Below are positions 36,535 to 46,279 of a stretch of 64,000 nucleotides of DNA, piece after piece. This DNA comes from Marinobacter koreensis (GTDB taxonomy: Bacteria > Pseudomonadota > Gammaproteobacteria > Pseudomonadales > Oleiphilaceae): contig NZ_JAKZAJ010000002.1 in NCBI RefSeq assembly GCF_023156285.1, forward strand, positions 1-64,000. The letters run 5' to 3'. Position 1 is the stretch's first letter. Every line of letters begins with the position of its first letter. The notes beneath the pieces are model-generated. The model ran no database searches. It worked only from the letters and a program-made list of their open reading frames with translations, and was not told the origin of the DNA. The position numbers and the translations under genes are program-made.

Positions 36535-38559
36535 TCAGTTCGAAATCGGAGGTTCTGCCTGCAGCGCCTCCGCCGGCACGCGATCCTCGCCCCAGCTGCG
36601 GTATACGCCATCCACCACGCGCTTCAGCTCTTCCTCGCCGACATTGGCCGGCTCGCCCCGCTCAAGAGGATCGAAATGGAAAATATAGAGGCGAGAGGTG
36701 AACTGCTCGAATGGCAATGAGGATTCCCCAAACCGCTCGCCGTGGCCCTCGGTACTGACCCGCACGTCATCACCCCAGTTCTGGCCACTGTCGTTGTTGG
36801 GATTGAAAAAATACACCCGCATCTGTTCACCCGGATCGAGCGCCACCCGCAGGATCGTGATCGCGTGCCAGCCAATGAACCGGGCCGCACTGTCGGTGAC
36901 GGCGATACCCGCGGGCTGGGGGTGAATGAGCGGCTGGTTACCATTGTAATAGGGATGGTAACTAGCGTAGAAATGCCGGATAAACCCTTCCAGATCATCG
37001 AGCTTTCCGGTCTCCACATCCACGTTGATGGCAAAGCCGCGGCCGGCGGACCAGCCGTGAAACTCCGGATTCACCCATTTGTGAGGATCGCCGGGCCGGT
37101 CCGCACACAGGCGGCCCATCTCCGCGTAAATCCGATCCAGGTGCGGCACGACAACCAGGGAGACGGGGTCAAGGTCCAGAGTAACCTCCGATGCCAGCCC
37201 CCCAAGGCTCGTCGCCGACGACACAGGCTGCCCTTCAAAATGCATGATGATCTCGTTGTCGCGGGCGGCCCAGGCGACCATCTGCAACAGGTAATCAGGA
37301 TCGTTGTAGGCCCACATCGACAGCGCCCGGGCAGACTGGCAGGTCGGGTTGTTCCCCTGCCCCACCCCGAGCGGCTGGCCAAGCATATTCAGTACGCCCT
37401 GAATCAACCAGGCACCCGGCTGGGGATGATAGCCATACGCCAGCTGCAGGCGTTCACGGGCTTCGGGGCAGAGAGACAGGTTCGCCTGGCGCCAGAGCGC
37501 CGGAGCAACCGGTGGCTGGTAGAGGATGCCCCGCTCAAGCATCAGCGCCAGTCCGTACAGGCCCTGGGCGGTCTCCGGATACACACTCTCCTTCACGAGG
37601 GTGCCCACCAGTTCCCGATAGCACAGCAGGCAGTCTCGGCCGGTACTGGACAACCCGAGCGCCTCCGTCAGCAGGGCGTCGTTTTCTTCCAGGATAAACC
37701 GGACAAAAGTGGCGTGGTACGGCGATACCAGACCGGTATCGTGCATGGAGCGGGCAAACCCTGTGGCTTCGTTCTGCAAAGCCTGGGCGTCCATGGACTC
37801 CAGACGCTGCTCGTACACCACGGTACCCGGATCTTCACTGCAGGCGCGGGTCGGCCCATAGAGGCTGGAAATCAGCCGGTCGGCGCCCCGGCCGGCACCA
37901 CCCAGGTCGGCGTGCGGTTCGGCACGACAGATCGCAATCTGGGTGATCATCTTCCGGACATCGGCCACCTGTATCGGCCGCTGCTGCAGAATCCGCCAGA
38001 TCTCCTCGATCAGGCTGTCGATCACATGCTCGTAGCCGATGTGATGGGCAACATACTGCACCACGGCCTGACTGATCTTCGCCAGCTTACCCTGCTCACG
38101 CTCGGCCTCGCCGGTCATGCCGAACAGCAGGCCGAGATTGATGGCCAGTACCTGGGTCAGGTAATGATGCGCCTGTTCGGCGGATACGGTTGGGTGCAGG
38201 TAAAAACCACGGGCGACTGCCAGCAACCGCAGTTCGCTGAAAGCTTCGATGACGACGGTATCCGCGTTCTGGCTCTGCAGGGAATGCGTCGTCAGCGAGG
38301 GAAGCAGTATGCCGGGTTCGGCCCAGTCCGTGCCGACATACACCCCCGCGCGCTCCAGGCGCTCGGCACGCTCTTCGATCACCCGGCAACCGTCCGGCTG
38401 CTGCAGGACTCTCCGGGCAATGTCGAATACGCGCGGAAGCTTGCCGGCCTTGGCAAAAGACCGGCTTTCTTCCAGTACCTGGATCGACTCATCCAGCCTT
38501 TGCACCAGCTTGTCAAAATTGACTGCCGGTACCGCGCCGCCCGCCTGGTGATCGCTCAA
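36535..38559 (-). CDS. Predicted papain-fold cysteine hydrolase (674 aa, unnamed family)
   Basis: I do not recognise a named family. Residues 1-390 are mainly helical. Residues 395-600 show a papain-like arrangement: Gln401 six residues before Cys407 (GQGNNPTCQSARAL), His565 (FIGWHAITIL) and Asn586-589 (FFNPNND), the same Gln-6-Cys spacing and order as papain. No signal peptide, so probably cytoplasmic. TTG start with GAGG upstream, 54 bp after the ATP-grasp gene and 94 bp before the ThDP gene. Peptidase, amidase or transglutaminase activity are all possible. Confidence 0.7.
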   Translation of the reverse strand: MSDHQAGGAVPAVNFDKLVQRLDESIQVLEESRSFAKAGKLPRVFDIARRVLQQPDGCRVIEERAERLERAGVYVGTDWAEPGILLPSLTTHSLQSQNADTVVIEAFSELRLLAVARGFYLHPTVSAEQAHHYLTQVLAINLGLLFGMTGEAEREQGKLAKISQAVVQYVAHHIGYEHVIDSLIEEIWRILQQRPIQVADVRKMITQIAICRAEPHADLGGAGRGADRLISSLYGPTRACSEDPGTVVYEQRLESMDAQALQNEATGFARSMHDTGLVSPYHATFVRFILEENDALLTEALGLSSTGRDCLLCYRELVGTLVKESVYPETAQGLYGLALMLERGILYQPPVAPALWRQANLSLCPEARERLQLAYGYHPQPGAWLIQGVLNMLGQPLGVGQGNNPTCQSARALSMWAYNDPDYLLQMVAWAARDNEIIMHFEGQPVSSATSLGGLASEVTLDLDPVSLVVVPHLDRIYAEMGRLCADRPGDPHKWVNPEFHGWSAGRGFAINVDVETGKLDDLEGFIRHFYASYHPYYNGNQPLIHPQPAGIAVTDSAARFIGWHAITILRVALDPGEQMRVYFFNPNNDSGQNWGDDVRVSTEGHGERFGESSLPFEQFTSRLYIFHFDPLERGEPANVGEEELKRVVDGVYRSWGEDRVPAEALQAEPPISN

Positions 38560-38613
38560 ACGATAATCCTCAGGGCCTGCACCAAACCCATCTGTTGTTA
38601 ATGCTTCTCCGGA

Positions 38614-39846
38614 TTATACATAGAAATCGAGCTCTTCCTGATGTTTCAGCAGATCCCGCATGGTGTAAGGATCGTCGCCGAAGAAGTAAACAAGTCCCCA
38701 GTGCGTCCCGAAGGCGGTCCGTTTGGTGACCGTTTCCTCCAGCGGCGGGGTCAGTTCGTGGGACTCGAAATACTCGTGATTCTCGGTCTCCTCCGGGATT
38801 TCCAGTTTGCTGACAACCCGGCGACGCGGATAGACGCCGAAGCATCCGGCATAGCCCTTGGCGTCCACCACCTCTTTCGGGAAGAAGGCCTTGATTTCCT
38901 CGTCGGTGGTTTTCGGATCAAAGGCCAGGATCAGGCCCTGGTATGCGTTGAAACCATAGGCGCGTTCAAGCAGCTCGAAGACCTTGAACCCGGGCGGCCG
39001 ATAGGCGACCTCACCGAAATACATGGTGCCGTCGCTGGTGACGAAGTACTCGGGATGCACAAACCCGAAATCAATATCGAACGTCTTGATCAGCTTTTCG
39101 ATCTCCGCGGTGATCTGGGCCCGGTACTTTTCCAGGTCCGGCGTCGCCGGGACAAACACGGAATAGCCGAGGGTGACGTATTCGGAGATGTTCAGGAAGG
39201 CAATCTTGCCATTATGGATCCAGGCCTCAACGGCAAACTCCCAGCCATCCAGGTGGGATTCCATGAGCACCGGAAACTCCTCCTCGGGAATGGTATCCAC
39301 CTCGTCCGGCGTCCGGATCACCCGGTGTCCCAGGCATCCGGCCTTGTCGAAGGCCTTCAGGTGAATCGGGTCGTTCGGGTCACCGTCCAGTTTGAGCAGT
39401 GTCTGGTTAACGCGCTTGAGGAACCGGATGACATCCCCTTTGTCGTGCGCCTCTTCAAAGATCCCGACCCGGATACCACCGAGCTGGGCACGGCGCTTCA
39501 TCAACGCCTTGTCACGCAACAACATGGCCTGGCCAAACAGCCGGGGTTTGTCCATGAGTACCGAATTGATGGCGCCGGCCCACTCGACGGTTTCCTCGAA
39601 CAGCGGAATCGCCACATTGACGCCCATGTCTTTCAGGGTCTGCGCGATTTCAACGGACCGGTCGTTCAGGCGTTCGAAATTCCACGGCACATAAGGAATA
39701 TCGTGCTCTTTACAGTAGGCTTCAGCCCAGTCGGGGGCGACAACCACATAGCGCCGATCGAACTTGTCTGCGGCTTCGACGGCATTCAGGCTCCATCCAA
39801 GCAGCGCAACGTATCCCTTTTCGGGGTTATATTTTTGCTCGCTCAT
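38614..39846 (-). CDS. ATP-grasp domain carboxylate ligase-like protein
   Basis: 410 residues. An N-terminal pre-ATP-grasp region (YVALLGWSLNAVEAAD, RYVVVAPDWAEAYC), a central ATP-binding domain (RDKALMKRRAQLGGIRV, FPVLMESHLDGWEFAVEAWIHNGKI) and the metal-binding end (GFVHPEYFVTSDGTMYFGEVAYRPPG). Resembles the carbamoyl-phosphate-synthase-like/biotin-carboxylase-like ATP-grasp set that joins a carboxylate to an amine. Strong AAAGGAGAG ribosome site. First of the three-gene run; substrate unknown. Confidence 0.85.
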   Translation of the reverse strand: MSEQKYNPEKGYVALLGWSLNAVEAADKFDRRYVVVAPDWAEAYCKEHDIPYVPWNFERLNDRSVEIAQTLKDMGVNVAIPLFEETVEWAGAINSVLMDKPRLFGQAMLLRDKALMKRRAQLGGIRVGIFEEAHDKGDVIRFLKRVNQTLLKLDGDPNDPIHLKAFDKAGCLGHRVIRTPDEVDTIPEEEFPVLMESHLDGWEFAVEAWIHNGKIAFLNISEYVTLGYSVFVPATPDLEKYRAQITAEIEKLIKTFDIDFGFVHPEYFVTSDGTMYFGEVAYRPPGFKVFELLERAYGFNAYQGLILAFDPKTTDEEIKAFFPKEVVDAKGYAGCFGVYPRRRVVSKLEIPEETENHEYFESHELTPPLEETVTKRTAFGTHWGLVYFFGDDPYTMRDLLKHQEELDFYV

Positions 39847-39922
39847 ACGCTCTCTCCTTTCGCGGGTTGTCCTTTAACCGTACGCCGTACCAGCGAAATC
39901 GCAAATCATCGGCCACTTTCCA

Positions 39923-39972
39923 GAAAAAAAAGCGCGTTGCTCCGAGGGTTAGAACCCGCGGAGCAACGCGCT
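39923..39972 (-). terminator. Rho-independent terminator after mqo
   Basis: On the minus strand a 14-bp stem (39959-39972 with 39931-39944) is followed by eight T. It ends mqo just before the ATP-grasp gene, which must therefore use its own promoter in 39847-39922. Confidence 0.9.
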
Positions 39973-40001
39973 TCAGGAGGCTTTTAGACCGATTGGGAAT
40001 A

Positions 40002-41483
40002 TCAGCCCAGTTTGAGGGTTTCCAGCGTCCTCGCCCGGACTTCAGTCAACAGGGCCTCGTTGTCGACCAGCGACTGACCGTAAGAAGGAACAAGCTCCTT
40101 CATGCGCTCCTGCCACTGCTCGGTCTTCATCTGTTCCGGGAAGCAGCGCTCCAGGACATCGATCATGGCATTGGCCGCTGTGGAAGCCCCCGGTGACGCG
40201 CCCAGCAGAGCCGCCAGCGTGCCGTCCTGGGCCGCCACAATCTCGGTGCCGAATTCCAGCTTGCCACCGCCCTCGGGCGTCTGCTTGATGATCTGCACCC
40301 GCTGGCCGGCCATCTGCAGCTCCCAGTCCTCCTCCCGGGCGTCCGGGAAGAAGTTGCGCAACGATGCCACACGGTCGCCATGGGACTGGAACACTTCGCC
40401 GATCAGGTAGCGGGTCAGGTCCATGTTGTGCTTGCTGACGGACAGCATGGGCTTGAGGTTGGTCGGCCGGACAGAGCCAATCAGGTCAAAGATGGAGCCC
40501 TGCTTGAGGAACCGGGTGGTGAAACCCGCAAACGGCCCGAACAGCAGCGCCGGCTCACCGTTGATGATCCGGGTGTCCAGATGCGGAACCGACATCGGCG
40601 GCGCCCCGATGGGTGCCTTGCCGTAGACCTTGGAGTGATGCTGCTCGACGATCTCCGGCTTCCGGCAGACCAGCCACTGGCCGCTGACCGGGAAACCACC
40701 ATAACCCCGGGCTTCGTCGATACCGGATTTCTGCAAAAGAGGCAGGGCACCGCCGCCCGCACCGAGGAAGACGAAACCGGCTTCCAGCTTGGTCAGTTCA
40801 CCGGTTTTCTGGTTCTTGACCCGCACCTTCCAGCGGCCGTTGTCACGCTGGTCGATGTAATGCACCGGGGAGCTCAGCATCAGCTCGAAGTTCGGCTGTT
40901 TCTGGAGCCACTCCACCATGCTCCGGGTCAGCGAGCCGAAGTCGACGTCCGAACCATGCTTGATCCGCGTAGCCGCGACTTTCTCCATGGGATCCCGGTG
41001 TTTGACCACCAGTGGCATCCACTCGGCCAGCTCATCCGGTGATTCGGTGTATTCCATTTCCCGGAACAGGTGATGGCAACTGAGCTGTTTGTGACGCTGC
41101 TTGAGGAACGCCACATTCTTCTCACCCCAGACAAAACTCTGGTGCGGCGTACGGTTGATGAAGTTCTTCGGTGCCGGAAGAATGCCCTGTTCAACCAGGT
41201 AGGACCAGAACTGGAGCGAAACCTCGAACTGGGCGTTGATCTTCAGTGCCCGTTCGATCGTGACGCCACCGTCATCGGTTTCCGGTGTGTAATTGAGTTC
41301 ACAGTAACCGGCGTGACCGGTACCCGCGTTGTTCCATCCGTCAGTGCTTTCATGGGCGACGTGGTCGAGACGTTCCACCATGACGATGTCCAGGGACGGA
41401 TCGAGCTGCCTGAGCATCATGCCGAGAGTGGCGCTCATGACGCCACCGCCGACCAGCACTACATCTGCCTGTCTTGCGGCCAT
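40002..41483 (-). CDS. mqo: Malate:quinone oxidoreductase
   Basis: FAD-dependent membrane-associated enzyme oxidising malate to oxaloacetate and reducing quinone. 493 residues: N-terminal dinucleotide fold DVVLVGGGVMSATLG, the Mqo signature WNNAGTGHAGYCELNYTP, and C-terminal LGASPGASTAANAMIDVLE. Full length. Single-gene unit with a strong terminator; divergent from nhaD across 323 bp. Confidence 0.96.
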   Translation of the reverse strand: MAARQADVVLVGGGVMSATLGMMLRQLDPSLDIVMVERLDHVAHESTDGWNNAGTGHAGYCELNYTPETDDGGVTIERALKINAQFEVSLQFWSYLVEQGILPAPKNFINRTPHQSFVWGEKNVAFLKQRHKQLSCHHLFREMEYTESPDELAEWMPLVVKHRDPMEKVAATRIKHGSDVDFGSLTRSMVEWLQKQPNFELMLSSPVHYIDQRDNGRWKVRVKNQKTGELTKLEAGFVFLGAGGGALPLLQKSGIDEARGYGGFPVSGQWLVCRKPEIVEQHHSKVYGKAPIGAPPMSVPHLDTRIINGEPALLFGPFAGFTTRFLKQGSIFDLIGSVRPTNLKPMLSVSKHNMDLTRYLIGEVFQSHGDRVASLRNFFPDAREEDWELQMAGQRVQIIKQTPEGGGKLEFGTEIVAAQDGTLAALLGASPGASTAANAMIDVLERCFPEQMKTEQWQERMKELVPSYGQSLVDNEALLTEVRARTLETLKLG

Positions 41484-41806
41484 TGGTTATTACCCTAGCT
41501 AGTGTTGAGCCTGTTCACCCATCCACGATCAGCAGAAGGGCCTGTGGGAAGCCGGTTTTGGCGTCAGGTGTAGGACGCTGCCGTCTGCTTCCTGTTCGAA
41601 TTTGCGCGCAATTATCCTGATTTTCGCCGAAATAATAAATTGCGATTATCAATGTTTGCGCTCTGGGCCGGTCATAAGCGGCCATTTTTGATGCCGTATA
41701 CCACCGAAGGACAGTGGCCCGGCCCATGTCAAACGTCTACAATCGCGGCCGTATTATCTTCACGGCCCTTCTCGGGCCACGTTGATTTCACCGGTTGGGA
41801 CGCCCC
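41484..41806. other. Divergent control region of mqo and nhaD
   Basis: 323 bp without a gene; it has an AT-rich stretch at 41620-41665 (AATAATAAATTGCGATTATCAATG). It must hold both promoters; I cannot assign hexamers with confidence. Confidence 0.5.
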
Positions 41807-43057
41807 ATGTCTGCTCTTGATGCTGTACTGATTGTTTTTGCTGTAATGGCGCTGTTGGGCGTCATTTTCGAAGAAGTCATTCACGTCAACAAAGCCAAGG
41901 TAACCCTGTTCTTTGGCACCTTGAGCTGGATGCTGCTGTTTCTTTTCAGCACCAATGCCGGAGAAACCAGATCCATCGACAGCGGTCTGTCGGAAAGCAT
42001 CGCCGAGATCGCCAGCCTCTGGTTATTCCTGGTAGCGGCAATGACGTTTGTTGCTTACCTGAACAAGAAGGGAATGATCGAGAATGTGATTTATCTGATC
42101 ATGCCGAAGCAGGTGAGCGAACGAAAACTGCTGTTCCTGACCGGACTTTTCTGCTTCATTTTCTCCTCTTTGGCAGACAATATAACTGCCACTTTAGTCT
42201 CATGCTCCCTTATTTTATCCCTGGATCTGGAGCTGAAAAAGCGCATTCAGTTCACCACGCTGGTCGTTTTTGCGGTGAATTCCGGCGGCGTTTCACTGAT
42301 CACCGGCGACGTCACCACATTGATGATATTCCTCGCGGACAAGGTGGAAATACTGACGTTGCTGACCCTCGCCATCCCCTCGGCGATCACCGTTTTCATC
42401 CTCGCCGTCTTCCTTTCAAGGGGCCTGACCGGCACCGTCAACCTGCGCTCGAACAGCAACCCGGTGCGGAAAGTGGATGCCGTGATCAGCGGACTGTTTT
42501 TGTTAACAATCCTGTGCACCATTCTCGGCAACGCCCTGTTCTCGATTCCACCGGTACTCACCTTTCTGTTCGGCCTCTCGGTCATGTTCCTGGTGTCCCG
42601 CTTCATGAGCGATGACGCCGAACTGGACCCGATCATTGAGTACATCCGGGTGATCGAGTTCGAGACTCTGCTCTTCTTCCTCGGCATTCTGCTGCTCGTA
42701 GGGATGCTGAAAGAGATCCATGCGCTGGATTCCCTCGTCGCCATCTACGACGTACTGCCACCGCTGATCGCCAATTACCTGATGGGCATTTTCTCTTCCA
42801 TCATCGATAACGTCCCCCTGACCGCCGCCATGCTGAAGGCCGGCATCACCATGTCACCGGGTGAATGGATGGGGCTGACCTACGCGGTGGGCGTGGGCGG
42901 CTCGCTGTTGATCATCGGTTCCGCCGCAGGCATCGTGGCCATGAGCAAGATCGATGGTTTAACCTTTGGCGCCTACATGCGCTACCTGTTGCACCTGCTG
43001 GCCGCCTATACGCTGGGCTACGCAGGCGTATACGCCGTCGGACAATTCATTCACTGA
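41807..43057 (+). CDS. nhaD: Na+/H+ antiporter, NhaD family
   Basis: 416 residues with about 11-12 membrane segments. Marks of the NhaD/ArsB-like ion transporter fold: SSLADNITATLVSCSLILSL, FAVNSGGVSLITGDVTTLM, FSSIIDNVPLTAAML with paired Asp/Asn residues for ion exchange. Na+ export fits a marine or halophilic host. ATG at 41807 chosen; start codons upstream are weaker. It is followed after 10 bp by a Na+/Ca2+ exchanger gene, so the two form an ion-homeostasis operon. Confidence 0.93.
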   Translation: MSALDAVLIVFAVMALLGVIFEEVIHVNKAKVTLFFGTLSWMLLFLFSTNAGETRSIDSGLSESIAEIASLWLFLVAAMTFVAYLNKKGMIENVIYLIMPKQVSERKLLFLTGLFCFIFSSLADNITATLVSCSLILSLDLELKKRIQFTTLVVFAVNSGGVSLITGDVTTLMIFLADKVEILTLLTLAIPSAITVFILAVFLSRGLTGTVNLRSNSNPVRKVDAVISGLFLLTILCTILGNALFSIPPVLTFLFGLSVMFLVSRFMSDDAELDPIIEYIRVIEFETLLFFLGILLLVGMLKEIHALDSLVAIYDVLPPLIANYLMGIFSSIIDNVPLTAAMLKAGITMSPGEWMGLTYAVGVGGSLLIIGSAAGIVAMSKIDGLTFGAYMRYLLHLLAAYTLGYAGVYAVGQFIH

Positions 43058-43067
43058 GATACTACCT

Positions 43068-44060
43068 ATGCTTCTGGCTTCTGGTTCTATCATTGCCGGT
43101 CTGATCCTGCTGGTCTGGAGCGCCGACCGGTTCGTGGACGGTGCTGCGGCCACAGCCAAACATCTGGGTATGCCGACACTGCTGATTGGCATGGTCATCA
43201 TCGGATTTGGCACCTCTGCACCGGAACTGGCGGTGTCTGCCATGGCCGCCGCCGATGGCAACCCGGGGCTGGCACTGGGTAACGGTTACGGTTCCAACAT
43301 CACCAACATCGCCCTGATCGTGGGGCTGACAGCGGTCATTGCCCCGATTACCGTCCACTCCCAGGTGATCCGCAAGGAATTGCCGCTGCTGTTGGTGCTG
43401 ACCCTGATCGGCGGCGTACAACTGCTGGACGGGTCCCTCTCTCGGCTCGACGGCATGGTCTTGCTGCTGGTATTTGCCGGCGTCATGGGCTGGTCAATCG
43501 TTCAGGGAATCCGTGGCAAGGACGACACCCTGGGCGGGGAAACCGAAGCCGAAATCATCGCGCATCCCATGCCGCTGAAGTCAGCGGTTATCTGGCTGAT
43601 CGTCGGGCTGGTGCTGCTGGTGGTCAGTTCACGAATGCTGGTCTGGGGCGCGGTGACGATTGCACAAAGCCTCGGGGTCAGTGATCTGGTCATCGGTCTG
43701 ACCATCGTCGCGGTAGGCACTTCCCTACCCGAACTGGCCTCGGCACTGGCTGCCGTCAGGAAGAACGAGCACGACCTGATCCTGGGCAACATCCTCGGAT
43801 CCGGTATTTTCAACACGCTGGCGGTGGTGGGTCTGGCCGCAACCATCGAGCCTCTCAGCGTCGAGCCCGCTGTTCTGTACCGGGACTGGACCCTGATGTT
43901 CGCGCTGACGCTCGGCCTGCTGCTGATGGGCATGGGCCTGATCAGCAAACAACGGGTCATCAGCCGTATCGACGGTGGCGTACTGCTTCTGGTCTACGTC
44001 GCGTACACGGGATACCTGCTCAGTACCGTGGTGTCCGGCGGCACCACGGTCGCGTACTGA
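43068..44060 (+). CDS. Calcium/sodium antiporter, CaCA family (YrbG type)
   Basis: 330 residues, ten membrane helices in two inverted halves, each with the alpha repeat: VIIGFGTSAPELAVSAMAA...GNGYGSNITNIALIVG and TIVAVGTSLPELASALAA...GNILGSGIFNTLAVVG. The G(T)SxPE motifs carry the ion-binding Glu. Start at 43068 chosen because the open frame upstream runs inside nhaD. Co-transcribed with nhaD. Confidence 0.94.
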   Translation: MLLASGSIIAGLILLVWSADRFVDGAAATAKHLGMPTLLIGMVIIGFGTSAPELAVSAMAAADGNPGLALGNGYGSNITNIALIVGLTAVIAPITVHSQVIRKELPLLLVLTLIGGVQLLDGSLSRLDGMVLLLVFAGVMGWSIVQGIRGKDDTLGGETEAEIIAHPMPLKSAVIWLIVGLVLLVVSSRMLVWGAVTIAQSLGVSDLVIGLTIVAVGTSLPELASALAAVRKNEHDLILGNILGSGIFNTLAVVGLAATIEPLSVEPAVLYRDWTLMFALTLGLLLMGMGLISKQRVISRIDGGVLLLVYVAYTGYLLSTVVSGGTTVAY

Positions 44061-44083
44061 CACGCGGGGAGGCCGGGCCGCCT

Positions 44084-44848
44084 TTATTCGGCTTCGCCGT
44101 TGCCCAGCAAATCCTCCAGCCGCTGCCGGACCTCCGCCATGACCTCCGGCAGGTCTTCCTTGGTCTTGCCCGCTGTTTCAAACGGTGTCCCGACCCGCAC
44201 ATCCACCGGCTGGCCGAGATTGATTTGCCAGGTCCGGGCCGGCAATACCTCGTGAATGCCGCGGATGGCCACCGGCACGATGACGGCTTCGGTGTCCAGC
44301 GCCAGGTGGAAACAGCCCTTTTTGAACGGTAACAGCTTGCCATCGCCTGAACGCGTGCCCTCAGGCGCGGCCCAGAGTACAATCCCGCTCTCCATCATGG
44401 CCCTCGCCCGCTCCAGGTCCCGCACCGCACGGGTCCGGTTGGAACGGTCAATCGACGGAAACTCCGCAGCACGCATCGCCTGTCCGAGCAAGGGAATGCT
44501 GAACAGCTCTTTCTTCGCCAGCATCCGGATGGATCCGGGCAGGGACACAAAGCTCACAGGAATGTCGTAATGGCTGGCGTGGGTGCACATAACGATGTAA
44601 CGGCGCCCATCGCCAAAATCCGGCACCGCACCCCGTACCGTGAGATTGGCCCGCACCAACCGCAACAGGGCCGCCGACCATTCCCGACAGTACTTATCGA
44701 CAATCGGCCGGTTCAGTTTTCCGAACAGGGCCCGAAGCAGGATCAGCAGCGAGTACAGCGCGGTCAGTCCGACAGAGCCAAGGACCACCCCGGCCCGTCT
44801 CAATAACGTGGCCGATTCGGTCAGCGGATTCAGTTTCAGTCGGATCAT
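44084..44848 (-). CDS. 1-acylglycerol-3-phosphate acyltransferase-like (PlsC family)
   Basis: 254 residues with one N-terminal membrane helix, the catalytic HASHYD (HX4D) and the glycerol-phosphate motif EGTRSGDGK, then VPVAIRG. Probably makes phosphatidic acid or acylates a related lipid. The main plsC may be elsewhere; an extra acyltransferase is common in lipid-storing marine bacteria. Convergent with the exchanger gene. Confidence 0.9.
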   Translation of the reverse strand: MIRLKLNPLTESATLLRRAGVVLGSVGLTALYSLLILLRALFGKLNRPIVDKYCREWSAALLRLVRANLTVRGAVPDFGDGRRYIVMCTHASHYDIPVSFVSLPGSIRMLAKKELFSIPLLGQAMRAAEFPSIDRSNRTRAVRDLERARAMMESGIVLWAAPEGTRSGDGKLLPFKKGCFHLALDTEAVIVPVAIRGIHEVLPARTWQINLGQPVDVRVGTPFETAGKTKEDLPEVMAEVRQRLEDLLGNGEAE

Positions 44849-44983
44849 GGCAACTCCATCGTTCCCGATACTAGGTCACATGCCCTCTCGAGCACAGGCG
44901 GTAGCCGCGCATTATAGCCTGCTGGAGCGAGCGCGATAATGCGGCGAAACGGGAAGATGGAGCAGCCGGGCTGTCAGAACAGC

Positions 44984-45409
44984 TCAGGCGTCTTCCTTGA
45001 ACACCATGGCAATCGAGTTCAGACAATAGCGCTGCCCGGTGGGAGGCGGCCCGTCCGGAAACACATGTCCCAGATGAGAATCGCACCTGGGACAACGAAT
45101 CTCGGTTCGGGTCATACCCAGGGTATTGTCTTCCAGATAACGGATGTGGTCCGGATCGAACGGCTGGAAAAAGCTGGGCCAACCGGTCCCGGAATCGAAT
45201 TTCGCGTTGGAACTGAACAACGGCAGATCGCACAGCCGACAATGGTAAGTGCCCGACTGCTTGTTATCGAGCAGGGTTCCGCAGAACGGGTGCTCGGTGC
45301 CATGATCCAGCAGAACACGGCGTTCCTCCGGAGTGAGGTCCGCGGCCATCTCGTCGATCCGGGCCTCGGTCAACGGCGTCAGGTCGTAGCCGGATGCAGA
45401 TTGGGTCAT
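44984..45409 (-). CDS. msrB: Peptide-methionine (R)-S-oxide reductase MsrB
   Basis: 141 residues; reduces methionine-R-sulfoxide. Zinc site from two CxxC motifs (CRLC, CPRC), the conserved GTGWPSF and the catalytic Cys in RYCLNSIAM near the C-terminus. Lies 11 bp after msrA on the same strand, so the two are co-expressed. Confidence 0.96.
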   Translation of the reverse strand: MTQSASGYDLTPLTEARIDEMAADLTPEERRVLLDHGTEHPFCGTLLDNKQSGTYHCRLCDLPLFSSNAKFDSGTGWPSFFQPFDPDHIRYLEDNTLGMTRTEIRCPRCDSHLGHVFPDGPPPTGQRYCLNSIAMVFKEDA

Positions 45410-45420
45410 TGATATCCTCC

Positions 45421-46071
45421 TCAGGCCAGGTCGGGGTCGTCATTGGTGTATTCCGGTTTCAGCCGATCGGCGTAATTGTCGACCAGCTTCTCCATTTTCG
45501 GTGCGGCAACGGCCATGATGTAAGGTTGGTGAGGGTTTCGGGCCGCAAAGTTCTGATGATACTCCTCCGCCGGATAGAACGCTTCCAGCGGCTCCAACGT
45601 GGTCACAACCGGATCCGGGTACACGCCCGCGGCCTCCAGCTGCCGGATGTAGGCTTCCGCGACCTGCTTCTGCTCATCGGTCTCAAAGAAGATGGCAGAC
45701 CGGTACTGGGTGCCGCGGTCGTTGCCCTGACGATTCAGCTGGGTGGGATCGTGGGCGACCGAGAAAAACACCTTCAGAAGCGCCCCGAAGCTCACCTCGG
45801 AGGGGTTGTAATGCACCTCCACGGCTTCGGCATGGCCGGTGGTACCGGTGCAGACGGCCTCATAGTTGGCGGTTTCCGGACGGCCACCCGCGTAGCCTGA
45901 AACCACTCGCGTCACGCCATTGATGGCGACAAATACGGCCTCTACGCACCAGAAACAGCCGCCTGCCAATACCACGCGCGCCTCGTTTCCGGCGGCGGGC
46001 AGATCCCGCTCTGGATCCGGGAACCGGCTTCGGGGGACGGTCAGGCCGGCAATGCTGCAAGACTCTGTCAT
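45421..46071 (-). CDS. msrA: Peptide-methionine (S)-S-oxide reductase MsrA
   Basis: 216 residues; reduces methionine-S-sulfoxide. Catalytic [11 protein letters not shown] near residue 35, GYAGG, and the YNP and YRSAIF segments of the family. No signal peptide, so cytoplasmic. First gene of msrA-msrB. Confidence 0.96.
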   Translation of the reverse strand: MTESCSIAGLTVPRSRFPDPERDLPAAGNEARVVLAGGCFWCVEAVFVAINGVTRVVSGYAGGRPETANYEAVCTGTTGHAEAVEVHYNPSEVSFGALLKVFFSVAHDPTQLNRQGNDRGTQYRSAIFFETDEQKQVAEAYIRQLEAAGVYPDPVVTTLEPLEAFYPAEEYHQNFAARNPHQPYIMAVAAPKMEKLVDNYADRLKPEYTNDDPDLA

Positions 46072-46279
46072 GATTACCTCTGATTTGACGGTGTTTACCC
46101 TAGCTTAAAGACTTTTACGGTCGATCCCCAATCCGGGACTTCCCTATCTGCATAACATGAACAAACTGCCGGTCCGGTTGCATCCCCGGCTGGGCCAACC
46201 ATAATGACAGACAGGGTCCACCTCTCACCGGTTCCACCGTCTGTGCATACGGACCCTGCTCGGCATCAGGGATACAAGA

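Noticed and set aside
34575-36701. 708-codon open frame antisense to the ThDP enzyme gene
   Set aside because: Lies wholly opposite a recognisable coding sequence, with His/Arg-rich composition typical of antisense reading.
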